The notes under the pieces are model-generated. The model saw nothing but the letters and a program-made list of their open reading frames with translations, made no database searches and was not told the DNA's origin. This document shows, one piece after another, positions 22,001 through 28,913 of a stretch of 64,000 nucleotides of DNA. Source of the DNA: Flavobacterium akiainvivens (GTDB lineage Bacteria; Bacteroidota; Bacteroidia; Flavobacteriales; Flavobacteriaceae); contig NZ_LIYD01000005.1 in assembly GCF_001278115.1 (NCBI RefSeq), positions 247,906 through 311,905 of the forward strand, read 5' to 3'. Each line of letters opens with the position of its first letter. The stretch's first letter is position 1. The position numbers were made by a program, and so were the translations under genes.

Positions 22001-22411
22001 TGCCCGGGCATCCTGCTCTAAATATAATTTTAAAGTGTCTCCTAAAAGCCTGTGGCGCGCATTTGGCGACTGTAGCAGTGCCTCAAGGTCTTTGTTTTTA
22101 TCCCAGGCAATGATATTTACTTTATCCTGTAGCTTATCTATATTGAAAAAAATCTCTCCTACATCAAAACAGTCTGATACCATTTTATGAAAAATAGTGG
22201 TACCGTTTAACTGACTGCTGTTGGTTATGTTTTCAAACGCGGTTTTAACCAGGTCTATGCGCGCAAAAGGACTGGGAATAGAGGTTATTTCCCTGCGTGC
22301 AGATGCGCCCGAAGGATCTTTAATTGCATTTATAGCAGTTTGCCCGTATGAGGCAGATGTTTGCCAGTCTTCTAAACTGCCTCCGTCATGAAATCTAAAT
22401 ACTTTTGCCAT
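19028..22411 (-). CDS. Large SrfB-like protein with an actin/HSP70 ATPase fold
   Basis: 1127 residues, the largest protein of the operon. The C-terminal half has the three nucleotide-binding motifs of the actin/HSP70/sugar kinase fold: phosphate-1 VDFGTTNTH (Asp580), phosphate-2 ISIDIGGETTDTVIY (Asp803) and the adenosine motif TLSGTGSKM (about 938-944). It therefore probably binds and hydrolyses ATP. The first 550 residues have no domain that I recognise. The size and motif order resemble SrfB, a family named after a Salmonella protein of unknown biochemistry. No membrane helix is apparent, so it is likely cytoplasmic. It lies 5 bp after the tubulin-like gene: an actin-fold and a tubulin-fold protein from one transcript. 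Confidence 0.8.
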   Translation of the reverse strand: MAKVFRFHDGGSLEDWQTSASYGQTAINAIKDPSGASARREITSIPSPFARIDLVKTAFENITNSSQLNGTTIFHKMVSDCFDVGEIFFNIDKLQDKVNIIAWDKNKDLEALLQSPNARHRLLGDTLKLYLEQDARAYNFNETEQIYLLNYKAGPRPINIIGGTSPASLFFTPANNLKYVNIPFGTDYVFDDSYQPLYKRDFYYQKFIYGLKKFIPDFSRKFRAVDNYLDASFEMLTAQQKEEINNYTTADFESDFEKLTAGSAGTPVEILGYPLRKKKEAAPKASGFIIGSAKYKGENPPLVLPVDAYAEKTLYTSDYWDRNNKADYIDNRPLKERTLPFDGKKYPYLTISDFLEPYIIRTIYPLQNKKFFDGSFTMASGEIAKGYLLPVKREYFDYFDVDKLTRGMPDGKKAIEIKQMVSGGVAVTLRVPIQDNKYITYERMYYPPANEYQIAEPELPRNRGAVIENQFGLTVYPFLKLAADSNNHYRIALFDRDIQEHNKHNSYSLQFFKNQDNIQAPHKALKQRSEKAVDNIASSYYVLEEGFDYIEIKNNWARGIIIPLFETPVQGTSQFTFAVDFGTTNTHIEYRKDNGNARPFEINREDIQIATLHDTANSETLKSINALRANKLLDVIPHEFVPEIIQKETEISFPQRTAISSKKGTDLSNTVYAFSDFNIPFLYEKHITPRNTDIKTNLKWSGIQTNDGLKVVEAYFENLLLLMRNKVLLNNGDLSLTKLIWLYPSSMTDARRNKIGQSWDKLFKKYFNSAPAPEKLSESVAPFYYFNKKEGIVAGENSVISIDIGGETTDTVIYINDRPELLTSFRFAANSIFGDYTGRSSSINGFVNKYSQIIEEKGLSNWFSFKDIEKSEDIISYLFSIEKSDRLKAEGKDFSFNSLLLNDHDFRIVFILFYSAVIYHIAMLMVAKNIKAPGCITLSGTGSKMVDLAEGNTKLTAIKELTELIFKKVYNLEKSINIDLKKVANPKEISCIGALLVDEKDISVNNVTTFSGTIDHPFSLKYNDITPNLEKQVADGYLEFLNFFFGLNNEFSFKNKLDINPAFLAKYKGFLEEKVLDNIKSGIKEKIKELQGNSNEEIEETLFFYPLKGGLNHLAHKIYSELNNSEA

Positions 22412-22416
22412 AGTGC

Positions 22417-23853
22417 TTAAAATTTATACTTTTCTGAAACCAGGGTTTCGGTAGTGTTATAAAAAAGGTTCATAAAACGCTGCTGCTGAGAATCATTATT
22501 CTTTAGGCTTTTCTCTACTTTGTCAAGCATATGATCATACTTATTGTAGTTTTTATTGAGCTCAAATATGCCGCTATCAGGTTTTATACCCTTAACTATT
22601 TCAAAAAGGTTATTGTCGTTAGCGTTAAGGTTAAAGGGCGAAAACCCACGTTGGTTATTACCCATTTCTGTAAGCCATTCTAAAAAATACTGGTTAAATG
22701 TCCTGAGGTAACTGTGTACAAAGGGTTGGGTTAAAAATGCCTGAAGATTTATTTTTTTTGCCCAGGCTCTTTCCGGACAATCCTGCATTTTACTGGTGCA
22801 GTACAGCGCAAAAAACAGGTATTGTGTAAGTGGCTTTTTAAGTATGAACTGCGATGTAAAACCAAGGTTTTCAAATATGATGGAAGGGGCATTATCTTTT
22901 ATGCCAAACTCTTTGTAAACCGGATTTTCGGCTTTGCCTCCTGTAGTAACCAGCGCTGTTGCTGGGATAGCCGAAAAATCTATAATAGCCAGTGCTGCTG
23001 CCAGTTCTAAGAAATGGGCATCGTTTTTTTGAAATGCTGCCCCCTCATGGTTAGGGTGGTCTTTGGTAATGTCATCTCCGGCATAATACAATGCATTAAG
23101 CGAGCTGTTGCCGCTTACGTTTTCTTCATAATAAGACAGTGCAGCCTTTGTTTTAGAAATAAAAGATGACTTATCGATTTTACTTTCTTCGCTTGGCGAA
23201 ACGCCAAAATAGGGCAGGAGGGTAATTGCACCCACAGGGGCATCGCGCAGCAGCGCAGCCGAAGGTAATGAAGCATCGGCATTACGGATGTTTTTAAGCA
23301 GTAGCGGAAACCCTGATGCGCCGGTTCCGCCAAAAATAGAACTGATAATAAATATGCGGTCGTTTTGCGCAAAAGACGATGCAAACGCCTTAAAGTCCTG
23401 CGATTGCTTAAACTGGTTTAGCACCACGCTGCCTATGTTAGGGTTGCCTTTAAAGCCTACCTCCATATCTGCCTCAAGGTTATCTTCGCTAAATAAAAGA
23501 CTTATAAGGGCCTTATTGTTTTCATCAAGGCTGTTATATTCTATATAGTCTTTAAAACGTTCGCCTTTAACCTCACTTAACACCAACTTAAAGTTTTGGC
23601 AAATACTACTTATTTTGGTTTTAAAAAATTTATTGTCATCGGCACCTGTAAAGCTCAGGTTATTGTGTATGTGCTGGTAGTTTTTAAGTATATCTGTAGT
23701 GCGCGATACATCGCCATTTGCTTCATCAGGGTCAATAATTACAGGTACAACTTCAAAGCCGTTTATGTCTACACCTGTTGCCAGCAGCATGGTAAGGGCC
23801 TTGATAACCCTTGAGCCTGTGCCGCCTATTCCGAATATGTATAATTTTGCCAT
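22417..23853 (-). CDS. Tubulin/FtsZ-like GTPase-fold protein
   Basis: 478 residues. The N-terminus is a nucleotide-binding beta-alpha unit (LYIFGIGGTGSRVIKAL, then VVPVIIDPDE), and residues 170-180 read IFGGTGASGF, matching the tubulin/FtsZ signature GGGTG(T/S)G with one change; Gly175-Gly178 are the core. It is clearly not the cell-division FtsZ, as the rest of the protein differs and there is no cell-division cluster. The family fits the 'tubulin-like' group found in bacterial operons with membrane proteins. It probably binds GTP; whether it forms filaments is unknown. It starts 2 bp after the membrane gene at 23856. Confidence 0.82.
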   Translation of the reverse strand: MAKLYIFGIGGTGSRVIKALTMLLATGVDINGFEVVPVIIDPDEANGDVSRTTDILKNYQHIHNNLSFTGADDNKFFKTKISSICQNFKLVLSEVKGERFKDYIEYNSLDENNKALISLLFSEDNLEADMEVGFKGNPNIGSVVLNQFKQSQDFKAFASSFAQNDRIFIISSIFGGTGASGFPLLLKNIRNADASLPSAALLRDAPVGAITLLPYFGVSPSEESKIDKSSFISKTKAALSYYEENVSGNSSLNALYYAGDDITKDHPNHEGAAFQKNDAHFLELAAALAIIDFSAIPATALVTTGGKAENPVYKEFGIKDNAPSIIFENLGFTSQFILKKPLTQYLFFALYCTSKMQDCPERAWAKKINLQAFLTQPFVHSYLRTFNQYFLEWLTEMGNNQRGFSPFNLNANDNNLFEIVKGIKPDSGIFELNKNYNKYDHMLDKVEKSLKNNDSQQQRFMNLFYNTTETLVSEKYKF

Positions 23854-23855
23854 AA

Positions 23856-24272
23856 TTAAAAGGGAGTCCTTGAAGCAGAAACGCTCCAGAATTTGAAGAT
23901 TACCGAAAATATGAAGCTAAAAACTACTGCCCATAATACATTTACCATAGAAAAAGAAAAGTATTGTGAAAAGGTATAGTCGCTTCCTGTACCTACTTTT
24001 GTTAATGACGACATACTGTTTATGTATGCCAGTACAAAGTTTAGTACCGCAATTATAAACAGCCATAAAAACCAAAAACTGCGCCGGTGCATTTTGCCGT
24101 AATTAGACAATACAAAATAGTATAAACCTTCCATGATAAGTGCCGAAAACAGCATCATGAGGCCTATAGACGTATAGGCATCGGCACTAAACATATCATT
24201 GGAAAATCCATTGATATAAAAGAGGTTTAACGGAGGGAATCCCTCGTAAAGCATTTCAAAAAAACTGGCCAT
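23856..24272 (-). CDS. Three-helix inner-membrane protein of unknown function
   Basis: 138 residues with three predicted membrane helices (about 34-54, 66-87 and 107-131) and a short charged C-terminus. I recognise no family. It lies 7 bp after the vWA-like lipoprotein gene and 2 bp before the tubulin-like gene, and may anchor the tubulin-like protein at the membrane; that role is inferred only from its position. Confidence 0.72.
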   Translation of the reverse strand: MASFFEMLYEGFPPLNLFYINGFSNDMFSADAYTSIGLMMLFSALIMEGLYYFVLSNYGKMHRRSFWFLWLFIIAVLNFVLAYINSMSSLTKVGTGSDYTFSQYFSFSMVNVLWAVVFSFIFSVIFKFWSVSASRTPF

Positions 24273-24279
24273 AGGTTTA

Positions 24280-25710
24280 TTAGTTAATTGTTATGGTTAT
24301 AGTAAAGTAATTGTTAGATGTGTTTTTGTTAATGGCCTCGTTTATACCTTCTACCAGGTATTTAAAGCCAAAAGTTGTATTATTACTGAATTGCGCGGGT
24401 ATAGTGTCGTTTACCGTATGGGTGTTTGTAACCCAGTTGGGAATTTCTCTTTTTAACCCGAATGTTACATTAGTATATACCGGTTTTGTGGCAGCAAAAT
24501 GCACAATATGGGTGGGTGGGGTAGAAGACTTTTTTATGAGGTTTACAGATGCCGGCTTAACCTGTTTATCGTTATAAGCCGTTATACCGGTTATTTTATA
24601 GTTGCCTGCCGTAATACTATAGCTTTTAGGGTCTTTTATAATATTTTCATCGACCGGCACGCTGCTCATATCTACGGCTACCGAAAAGGTAAATGTTTTG
24701 CTAACCCTTTCATTTACTACTATATCCTGTATGCCCCTTATCGAATTTTTATCAGAATATTCACGGTCTGGTTTAAAGCCTGAACCTGTGTTGGTATTTA
24801 CTATAGTATGGTATGGGGCATATTGGTTAGTATTAATGGTGTAAGAATTTGTATATTTTATATTAGTAGTTGATTTAAAGTTGGATACAGCAGCGTCTTC
24901 GCCCATTACAACTACGTAGAAAGGCCTTGGTGTATTTACATTTTTATATTCGTGATCCCTTCTGTCAAAATAAGAACCTGAAAACTCTGAATCCAGCTTT
25001 AAAATCAGGATGCTGAAATTTTTATACTTTGCACCTCCATTTTTAAATGCCTGCCGGGTAGTGGTTTTTAAGCTGTTTAGTAATTCTGAAGAACCTCCCT
25101 TCTGTAAAGAATAAATACAGTCTGACACGAGTATAGAAACCGTATTTTTATCTGCTTCAGACAAAACCTGTTTAAATATGGCTTCGAGTTTACTGTTTGA
25201 AGCGCCATTTTTAGAAAAAGAAACACGGTTAATATTTATTATATCATCTGTACTTAGTTTTTCAGGATATGTGGGGTATATGCTATCGCTTATGTAGTTT
25301 GTGCTATAGCCTTTAAACTCATCTGCAGTAAAAAGTAATTCCTGTATACTGGTTTTAAAATTGCTGCCTTTGTTGCTAATATAGCCCAGCATGCTTAGCG
25401 AGTTTTCTATGTAAATTTTTACGGTATCATTTTTAGGGTTATACGGGGTTTCCAGTTTATATTTTTGCTTTTTTAAGAATGCAGCCAGCTTATTATCGTC
25501 TACCTTTTCATTAGTCAGAAAAGGGCTGAAATCAGGCTCATCCGGGTTTTGCTCAATGTATGTTTTTAGTTCAGAGAGCTCGTTTAATGATATGTAACCT
25601 TCGCTGGTGGCAAACTTTTTAACCATGCTGTTAAAAATATCGGGTGCCTCTGGCCCGCAGCCCACAAATAGTATTGATGTTATAAATAGCAGGAGTAATT
25701 TTATTTTCAT
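24280..25710 (-). CDS. Lipoprotein with degenerate vWA-like motif
   Basis: 476 residues with a lipoprotein signal (lipobox LFVGC, Cys18). Residues 98-110 read KIYIENSLSMLGY. This matches the first strand and DxSxS metal site of a von Willebrand A domain, with Glu102-Asn in place of the leading Asp. A later SILVSDCIYS strand (about 188-197) fits the second vWA strand. The C-terminal 150 residues look beta-rich. vWA domains commonly bind protein ligands through a metal ion. The protein should sit in the periplasm or outer membrane as the external part of the complex. It is 3 bp downstream of the DUF805 gene. Confidence 0.72.
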   Translation of the reverse strand: MKIKLLLLFITSILFVGCGPEAPDIFNSMVKKFATSEGYISLNELSELKTYIEQNPDEPDFSPFLTNEKVDDNKLAAFLKKQKYKLETPYNPKNDTVKIYIENSLSMLGYISNKGSNFKTSIQELLFTADEFKGYSTNYISDSIYPTYPEKLSTDDIININRVSFSKNGASNSKLEAIFKQVLSEADKNTVSILVSDCIYSLQKGGSSELLNSLKTTTRQAFKNGGAKYKNFSILILKLDSEFSGSYFDRRDHEYKNVNTPRPFYVVVMGEDAAVSNFKSTTNIKYTNSYTINTNQYAPYHTIVNTNTGSGFKPDREYSDKNSIRGIQDIVVNERVSKTFTFSVAVDMSSVPVDENIIKDPKSYSITAGNYKITGITAYNDKQVKPASVNLIKKSSTPPTHIVHFAATKPVYTNVTFGLKREIPNWVTNTHTVNDTIPAQFSNNTTFGFKYLVEGINEAINKNTSNNYFTITITIN

Positions 25711-25713
25711 AAA

Positions 25714-26382
25714 TCATTTAATTTTAATGTATATAGTTCCGGGTTTTACATCAAGCACATTTATATTTGGCATAATCGTGTAAAAATCATCCAGCAGTAA
25801 GTGCGTACTATGTGTGTGTTTAACGGTTATGGTGGCAGTGGTGCCCAAAAGCGTGTAAGACATTCCACTGGTTTTATCAAGCAGCCTTAGTTTTTTGAGG
25901 ATATCATGGGTTATGCTGTGGTTAACATTTTCTACTTCCATTATTGTTTGCTGAACCGCATCGGGGTTGTTTTGCAACGTGCTGATTATGGCCGTTACTC
26001 CTGTTGTGGTTTTGGGTTGTGGTTTTGAAACTGTTGGGGTGTTTGCCGAAATTGTACGGCCTATTGGCTGCACGGCTTTAATACTGTTTATTTTAGGATT
26101 AATGCCATAAACATTAGTGTAAGGATGGCCTTCTTTAAAGACCATCCATAAAAAATAAAAAGGAATAAGCTGACACCAGCCGCTGTTGCCTAAATCATGA
26201 CACCTTTTAGCTCCCTGAGTTAGTAAAAACCATATTAAGGGTATAATAAGGAGTGATAAAATACTGTTGCCTTTATGGGTTACGTTATCAAGGATAGTTA
26301 TACCCACTATGTAGAATATTACACTTAGGCAATACTCCAGCCTGCGTATGCGGCCTACTGAGAGAAACAGGTTGCTAAACAT
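25714..26382 (-). CDS. DUF805 membrane protein with extra C-terminal domain
   Basis: 222 residues. Residues 1-100 match DUF805: GRIRRLEYCLS at the start, hydrophobic helices at about 17-32 and 41-56, and the AKRCHDLGNSGWCQLIPFY motif. DUF805 proteins are small membrane proteins without a known activity. A Pro/Thr-rich linker (about 105-130) leads to a C-terminal domain of about 85 residues, predicted alpha/beta, ending in VKPGTIYIKIK, that I do not recognise. The gene begins the densely packed part of the operon (3 bp to the lipoprotein gene). Confidence 0.78.
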   Translation of the reverse strand: MFSNLFLSVGRIRRLEYCLSVIFYIVGITILDNVTHKGNSILSLLIIPLIWFLLTQGAKRCHDLGNSGWCQLIPFYFLWMVFKEGHPYTNVYGINPKINSIKAVQPIGRTISANTPTVSKPQPKTTTGVTAIISTLQNNPDAVQQTIMEVENVNHSITHDILKKLRLLDKTSGMSYTLLGTTATITVKHTHSTHLLLDDFYTIMPNINVLDVKPGTIYIKIK

Positions 26383-26422
26383 TTTACAGGTGCTTTATTA
26401 GACAAAATATATGTAGCCATAC

Positions 26423-26623
26423 TTAACTTTTGTGGCATGATGGGCAGCAATACCAGCATCCGTCTGATTTAGAATATGTTTTTTTAGCTTCGGCTACCGC
26501 TTCTTTACAAGACGGATGCTGGCCAAGGTTTTTTTTGTCTGAAGGCATAAAGCTACATCCGCTTTCATGCACCTCATGGTCGCCGTTAGGTTGTGAGTTA
26601 TTGTTTACGTAATATGTTTTCAT
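26423..26623 (-). CDS. Small Cys/His-rich protein
   Basis: 66 residues without signal peptide. It has the pattern HEVHESGCSFMP, then SCKEAVAEAKKTY and WYCCPSCHKS. Short proteins beginning YYVNNN...GDHEVH are common in Bacteroidota and have no known function. The His and Cys residues could bind a metal. It lies 18 bp after the nuclease gene and 40 bp before the DUF805 gene. Its Cys/His layout resembles that of the 84-residue lipoprotein that ends the operon. Confidence 0.75.
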   Translation of the reverse strand: MKTYYVNNNSQPNGDHEVHESGCSFMPSDKKNLGQHPSCKEAVAEAKKTYSKSDGCWYCCPSCHKS

Positions 26624-26641
26624 AAATTTTAATTTTTAGAT

Positions 26642-27724
26642 TTATATTTTTTCATTTACTTTTTCATAGCCTTCCAAAACACTAAGCAGTTCTTCTGAGT
26701 AATTAAAAATATCATCGAGAGATGAAAGGTCATGGCGCACTTCTTTGCGCTGGTCATTTAGGGTAACCATGTATTTTTTGGTTCCGTTAAAGTAAAGCCT
26801 GCAAAGTGTTTTACGGTTGTTGTCGTCCAGCAGTATGGCAAAGTAAGAGAGTGCATCTCTATACACTATACGGCTTACGGGCACTTTTTGCCTTAGTATG
26901 GTTTTTACAATCATAAAACCTTCAAGCTCTTCGTGGGTAGTAATAACCTGGTTGGGGTTTGGTGCGGTTTCCTGTACAAGGGCGGCATCCTGTTCTTTTA
27001 TTACTTCGTTTTCTTTGGTAAGCGCCAGTTTGAGCCTTTCGGTTATCAGGTCGCTTATGTATTGGTTAACAGATGCTTTTGTAAGGTTGGTAAACTGTTC
27101 CAGCACCTTTGCTGTTATAACACTGGGGTAAACCTGACGCGCAAAATGTTTTACAAAATCTACACCCGGAGTGGTAAACTCGGTATGGATTAGCTTTTTA
27201 AGCTCATTGGTATATTTAAGGTCGCTGGCAGTGTTTACAATATTTTCAAAATCATAATGGGCTTTATGAAACTTTTTCAGCTCTTCAATTTGGTTGTCTT
27301 TAATATCTGTAATATTAAATGAGAAGAAGGGCTTGTCATCCATTTTATTAGGCTCAACAAGATCTGTATAAAACTTATACTCTACACCGTTTGTAAGTAT
27401 AGAAAATTTGGCTTTAGTGGTATGAAAGTACCTGAAAAGCTGCGATGCATTGTTTACATTAAGCGGTACGGCATGGTGTTTACACTCAATAAGTATAATG
27501 GGTTCGCCGTTTTGCATAATGGCATAGTCTATTTTTTCGCCCTGTTTAATGCCAATGTCTGCCACCAGTTCAGGGGTTACTTCAAACGGGTTAAAAACGT
27601 CATATCCCAGTTCTTTTATAAAAGGCATTATAAAGGCGTTTTTAGTAGCTTCTTCGGTATTAACCTGGCCTTTTAGCTTTACCACCCTTTGGCCCAATGA
27701 TTTTATATGATCTTTAAATTCCAT
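26642..27724 (-). CDS. HsdR N-terminal-type PD-(D/E)xK nuclease, stand-alone
   Basis: 360 residues. The N-terminal 160 residues match the nuclease domain of type I restriction R subunits: FIMPFIKELGYDVFNP, then KIDYAIM (Asp66) and IILIECKHH (Glu80-x-Lys82), the PD-(D/E)xK active site. There is no helicase domain, and no HsdM or HsdS in the window. The C-terminal 100 residues (from about 255, VITTHEELEGF) are a second small domain seen with this nuclease type in other stand-alone proteins. The catalytic residues are intact, so it may cut nucleic acid. It sits near the start of the operon, 10 bp after the repeat lipoprotein gene, and could be its effector or a passenger. Confidence 0.82.
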   Translation of the reverse strand: MEFKDHIKSLGQRVVKLKGQVNTEEATKNAFIMPFIKELGYDVFNPFEVTPELVADIGIKQGEKIDYAIMQNGEPIILIECKHHAVPLNVNNASQLFRYFHTTKAKFSILTNGVEYKFYTDLVEPNKMDDKPFFSFNITDIKDNQIEELKKFHKAHYDFENIVNTASDLKYTNELKKLIHTEFTTPGVDFVKHFARQVYPSVITAKVLEQFTNLTKASVNQYISDLITERLKLALTKENEVIKEQDAALVQETAPNPNQVITTHEELEGFMIVKTILRQKVPVSRIVYRDALSYFAILLDDNNRKTLCRLYFNGTKKYMVTLNDQRKEVRHDLSSLDDIFNYSEELLSVLEGYEKVNEKI

Positions 27725-27734
27725 GGTTTTACGT

Positions 27735-28133
27735 TTATTGGTTTATCCTGTTTTTAGCTTCTATCTGTTCGTTATACCAAAATTTTTGAGTTACAAAATC
27801 TAACGGCCAGTCTTGTTGTGCTTTTTTCTTGATGGAGTTTTCTTCTATTTTAAGCATATAATCATAGGCATCGAGTTGCTCATTAACCCAAAACTCCTGA
27901 GTTACGTAATCATCAGGCCAGTCTCTTTTTGCCCTTTCCTTGAGTTTTTGCTCTATTGAGGCTTTTTGATTGTCTACTGTATTTTTGGCAGAAGGATTAT
28001 CTTCAGGAGATTGTGTAGTAAGATTGTTTGCAGCAGGTACATTGTCAGTCAATTTATCATTACTGTTGCTACAAGTGTAAATCAGGATTAGTAAACCGAA
28101 GCCAATTAAAAGCCCTTTAACTATTTTATTCAT
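27735..28133 (-). CDS. Small lipoprotein with a duplicated DWP-VTQ-FW-NEQ motif
   Basis: 132 residues and the first gene of the 12-kb operon. A hydrophobic N-terminus (about 7-20) ends at Cys21 (LIYTC), a possible lipobox; a plain membrane anchor is the alternative. A Ser/Asn-rich linker follows. The C-terminal 70 residues hold two copies, 37 residues apart, of one motif: DWPDDYVTQEFWVNEQ (71-86) and DWPLDFVTQKFWYNEQ (108-123), each in a charged helical setting. I know no function for it. A palindromic operator and a -7 element lie just upstream. Confidence 0.75.
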   Translation of the reverse strand: MNKIVKGLLIGFGLLILIYTCSNSNDKLTDNVPAANNLTTQSPEDNPSAKNTVDNQKASIEQKLKERAKRDWPDDYVTQEFWVNEQLDAYDYMLKIEENSIKKKAQQDWPLDFVTQKFWYNEQIEAKNRINQ

Positions 28134-28158
28134 AATAAGGTTGATTTTAAATTTTAAC

Positions 28159-28202
28159 CAAACCTACTACACCTGAAAATCAAAAAAATGAGGGATTCCT
28201 CA
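28159..28202 (-). promoter_or_regulatory. Promoter with TGAGG-N4-CCTCA operator for the 12-kb operon
   Basis: On the minus strand, TGAGG (28202-28198), AATC and CCTCA (28193-28189) form a perfect palindrome. Exactly 34 nt from its first base begins AGTAGGTTTG (28168-28159), whose TAGGTTTG matches the -7 consensus TAnnTTTG. The gene at 28133 starts 25 nt later. A TTTG sits 14 nt upstream of the -7 box, too close for a normal -33, which suggests an activator-dependent promoter. The same arrangement occurs at 28840-28882. Confidence 0.65.
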
Positions 28203-28229
28203 CTTTGCTAAAATTTTCTAAAAAAGAAT

Positions 28230-28257
28230 AAAAAAACCGGCCTGTAACAGCCGGTTT
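28230..28257 (-). terminator. Terminator after the YidD-like gene
   Basis: On the minus strand AAACCGGC (28257-28250) and GCCGGTTT (28241-28234) form an 8-bp stem followed by a T-run. It ends the two-gene transcript from 28816 and separates it from the 12-kb operon. Confidence 0.85.
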
Positions 28258-28289
28258 GGTTTCGGTTTTTAAAACCGGAGAGAGGAGTA

Positions 28290-28589
28290 TCAGGTAGTTG
28301 CCTGTGTAAGTTTTGCCAAAATGTTATCGGCTATATCGTTATGTGCCACAATATCGTTATTGGGTAAAACCATTTCAATGTTGCCGGTAATGGTATTTTT
28401 ATATACATAAGCCCCGTGGCGGCAGGTTTTGTAGCGGTACTGCAAGGCTTTAAGGCCTGCAAATAGCCCTTTATGGGCAGTGGCATCATACACAAAATGC
28501 GAACATGATTTTTTAAAAAGGCACGTACGGCGTTTAGACACGGGTATTAGCCAGTACAGTTTTATAATTATGAGCAGCAAATGCTTCAT
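28290..28589 (-). CDS. YidD-like membrane-protein insertion factor homologue
   Basis: 99 residues. KLYWLIPVSKRRTCLFKKSCSHFVYDATAHKG, with a pair of Cys, then GLKALQYRYKTCRHGA match the YidD family (Cys-x-Cys/SC and rRxxxC motifs), small proteins that help insert membrane proteins with YidC. The C-terminal 40 residues (from about 60) are an extra part. It is not next to yidC or rnpA, where housekeeping yidD usually lies. It overlaps the DUF4177-like gene by 4 bp. It may serve the membrane-rich operon next door; that is inferred from position and the shared operator. Confidence 0.7.
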   Translation of the reverse strand: MKHLLLIIIKLYWLIPVSKRRTCLFKKSCSHFVYDATAHKGLFAGLKALQYRYKTCRHGAYVYKNTITGNIEMVLPNNDIVAHNDIADNILAKLTQATT

Positions 28590-28816
28590 TTTTTAAAAAC
28601 TACCATTTGATTAGCCGTGGTATAGCCTGGTTTTGCATCCTGGCCAAAGCACCCGGCTTCGGGTTTTACAAACGTGGTAACGCTTTCCAGCCGTACATAT
28701 TCCCAGCCCTGGGCGGTATAACTTTTAATTATTGACTCAAGCTGGTCTGCCACCTGAGACGTGCTGCCAATTTTAGCATCAATTGAAGCCACAAAGGGTA
28801 CAACTTTATATTCCAT
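28586..28816 (-). CDS. Small DUF4177-like protein
   Basis: 76 residues. The form 'EYKVVPF... QLESIIKSYTAQGWEYVRLESVTTFV' matches DUF4177-type proteins (a strand, a helix, then GWE[FY]v), here with a Gly/Cys-containing insert before the last strand QMVVFKK. Function unknown; soluble. First gene of a two-gene operon, overlapping the YidD-like gene by 4 bp. Confidence 0.75.
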   Translation of the reverse strand: MEYKVVPFVASIDAKIGSTSQVADQLESIIKSYTAQGWEYVRLESVTTFVKPEAGCFGQDAKPGYTTANQMVVFKK

Positions 28817-28839
28817 AACAGTAAGGTTTAAATTTTTGT

Positions 28840-28882
28840 AAACCTACTGTAGCGTTTTGTAGTTATTTTGCGGAAACCCTCA
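28840..28882 (-). promoter_or_regulatory. Promoter with the same operator, for the YidD-like operon
   Basis: On the minus strand TGAGG (28882-28878), GTTT and CCGCA (28873-28869) make the same palindrome with one mismatch. Exactly 34 nt from its first base begins AGTAGGTTTA (28848-28839), a near -7 element. The start codon follows 23 nt after it. Spacing and both boxes equal those at 28159-28202. Confidence 0.62.
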
Positions 28883-28913
28883 TTTTGATGTAAAAACTAC
28901 AATGTGTAGAAAT

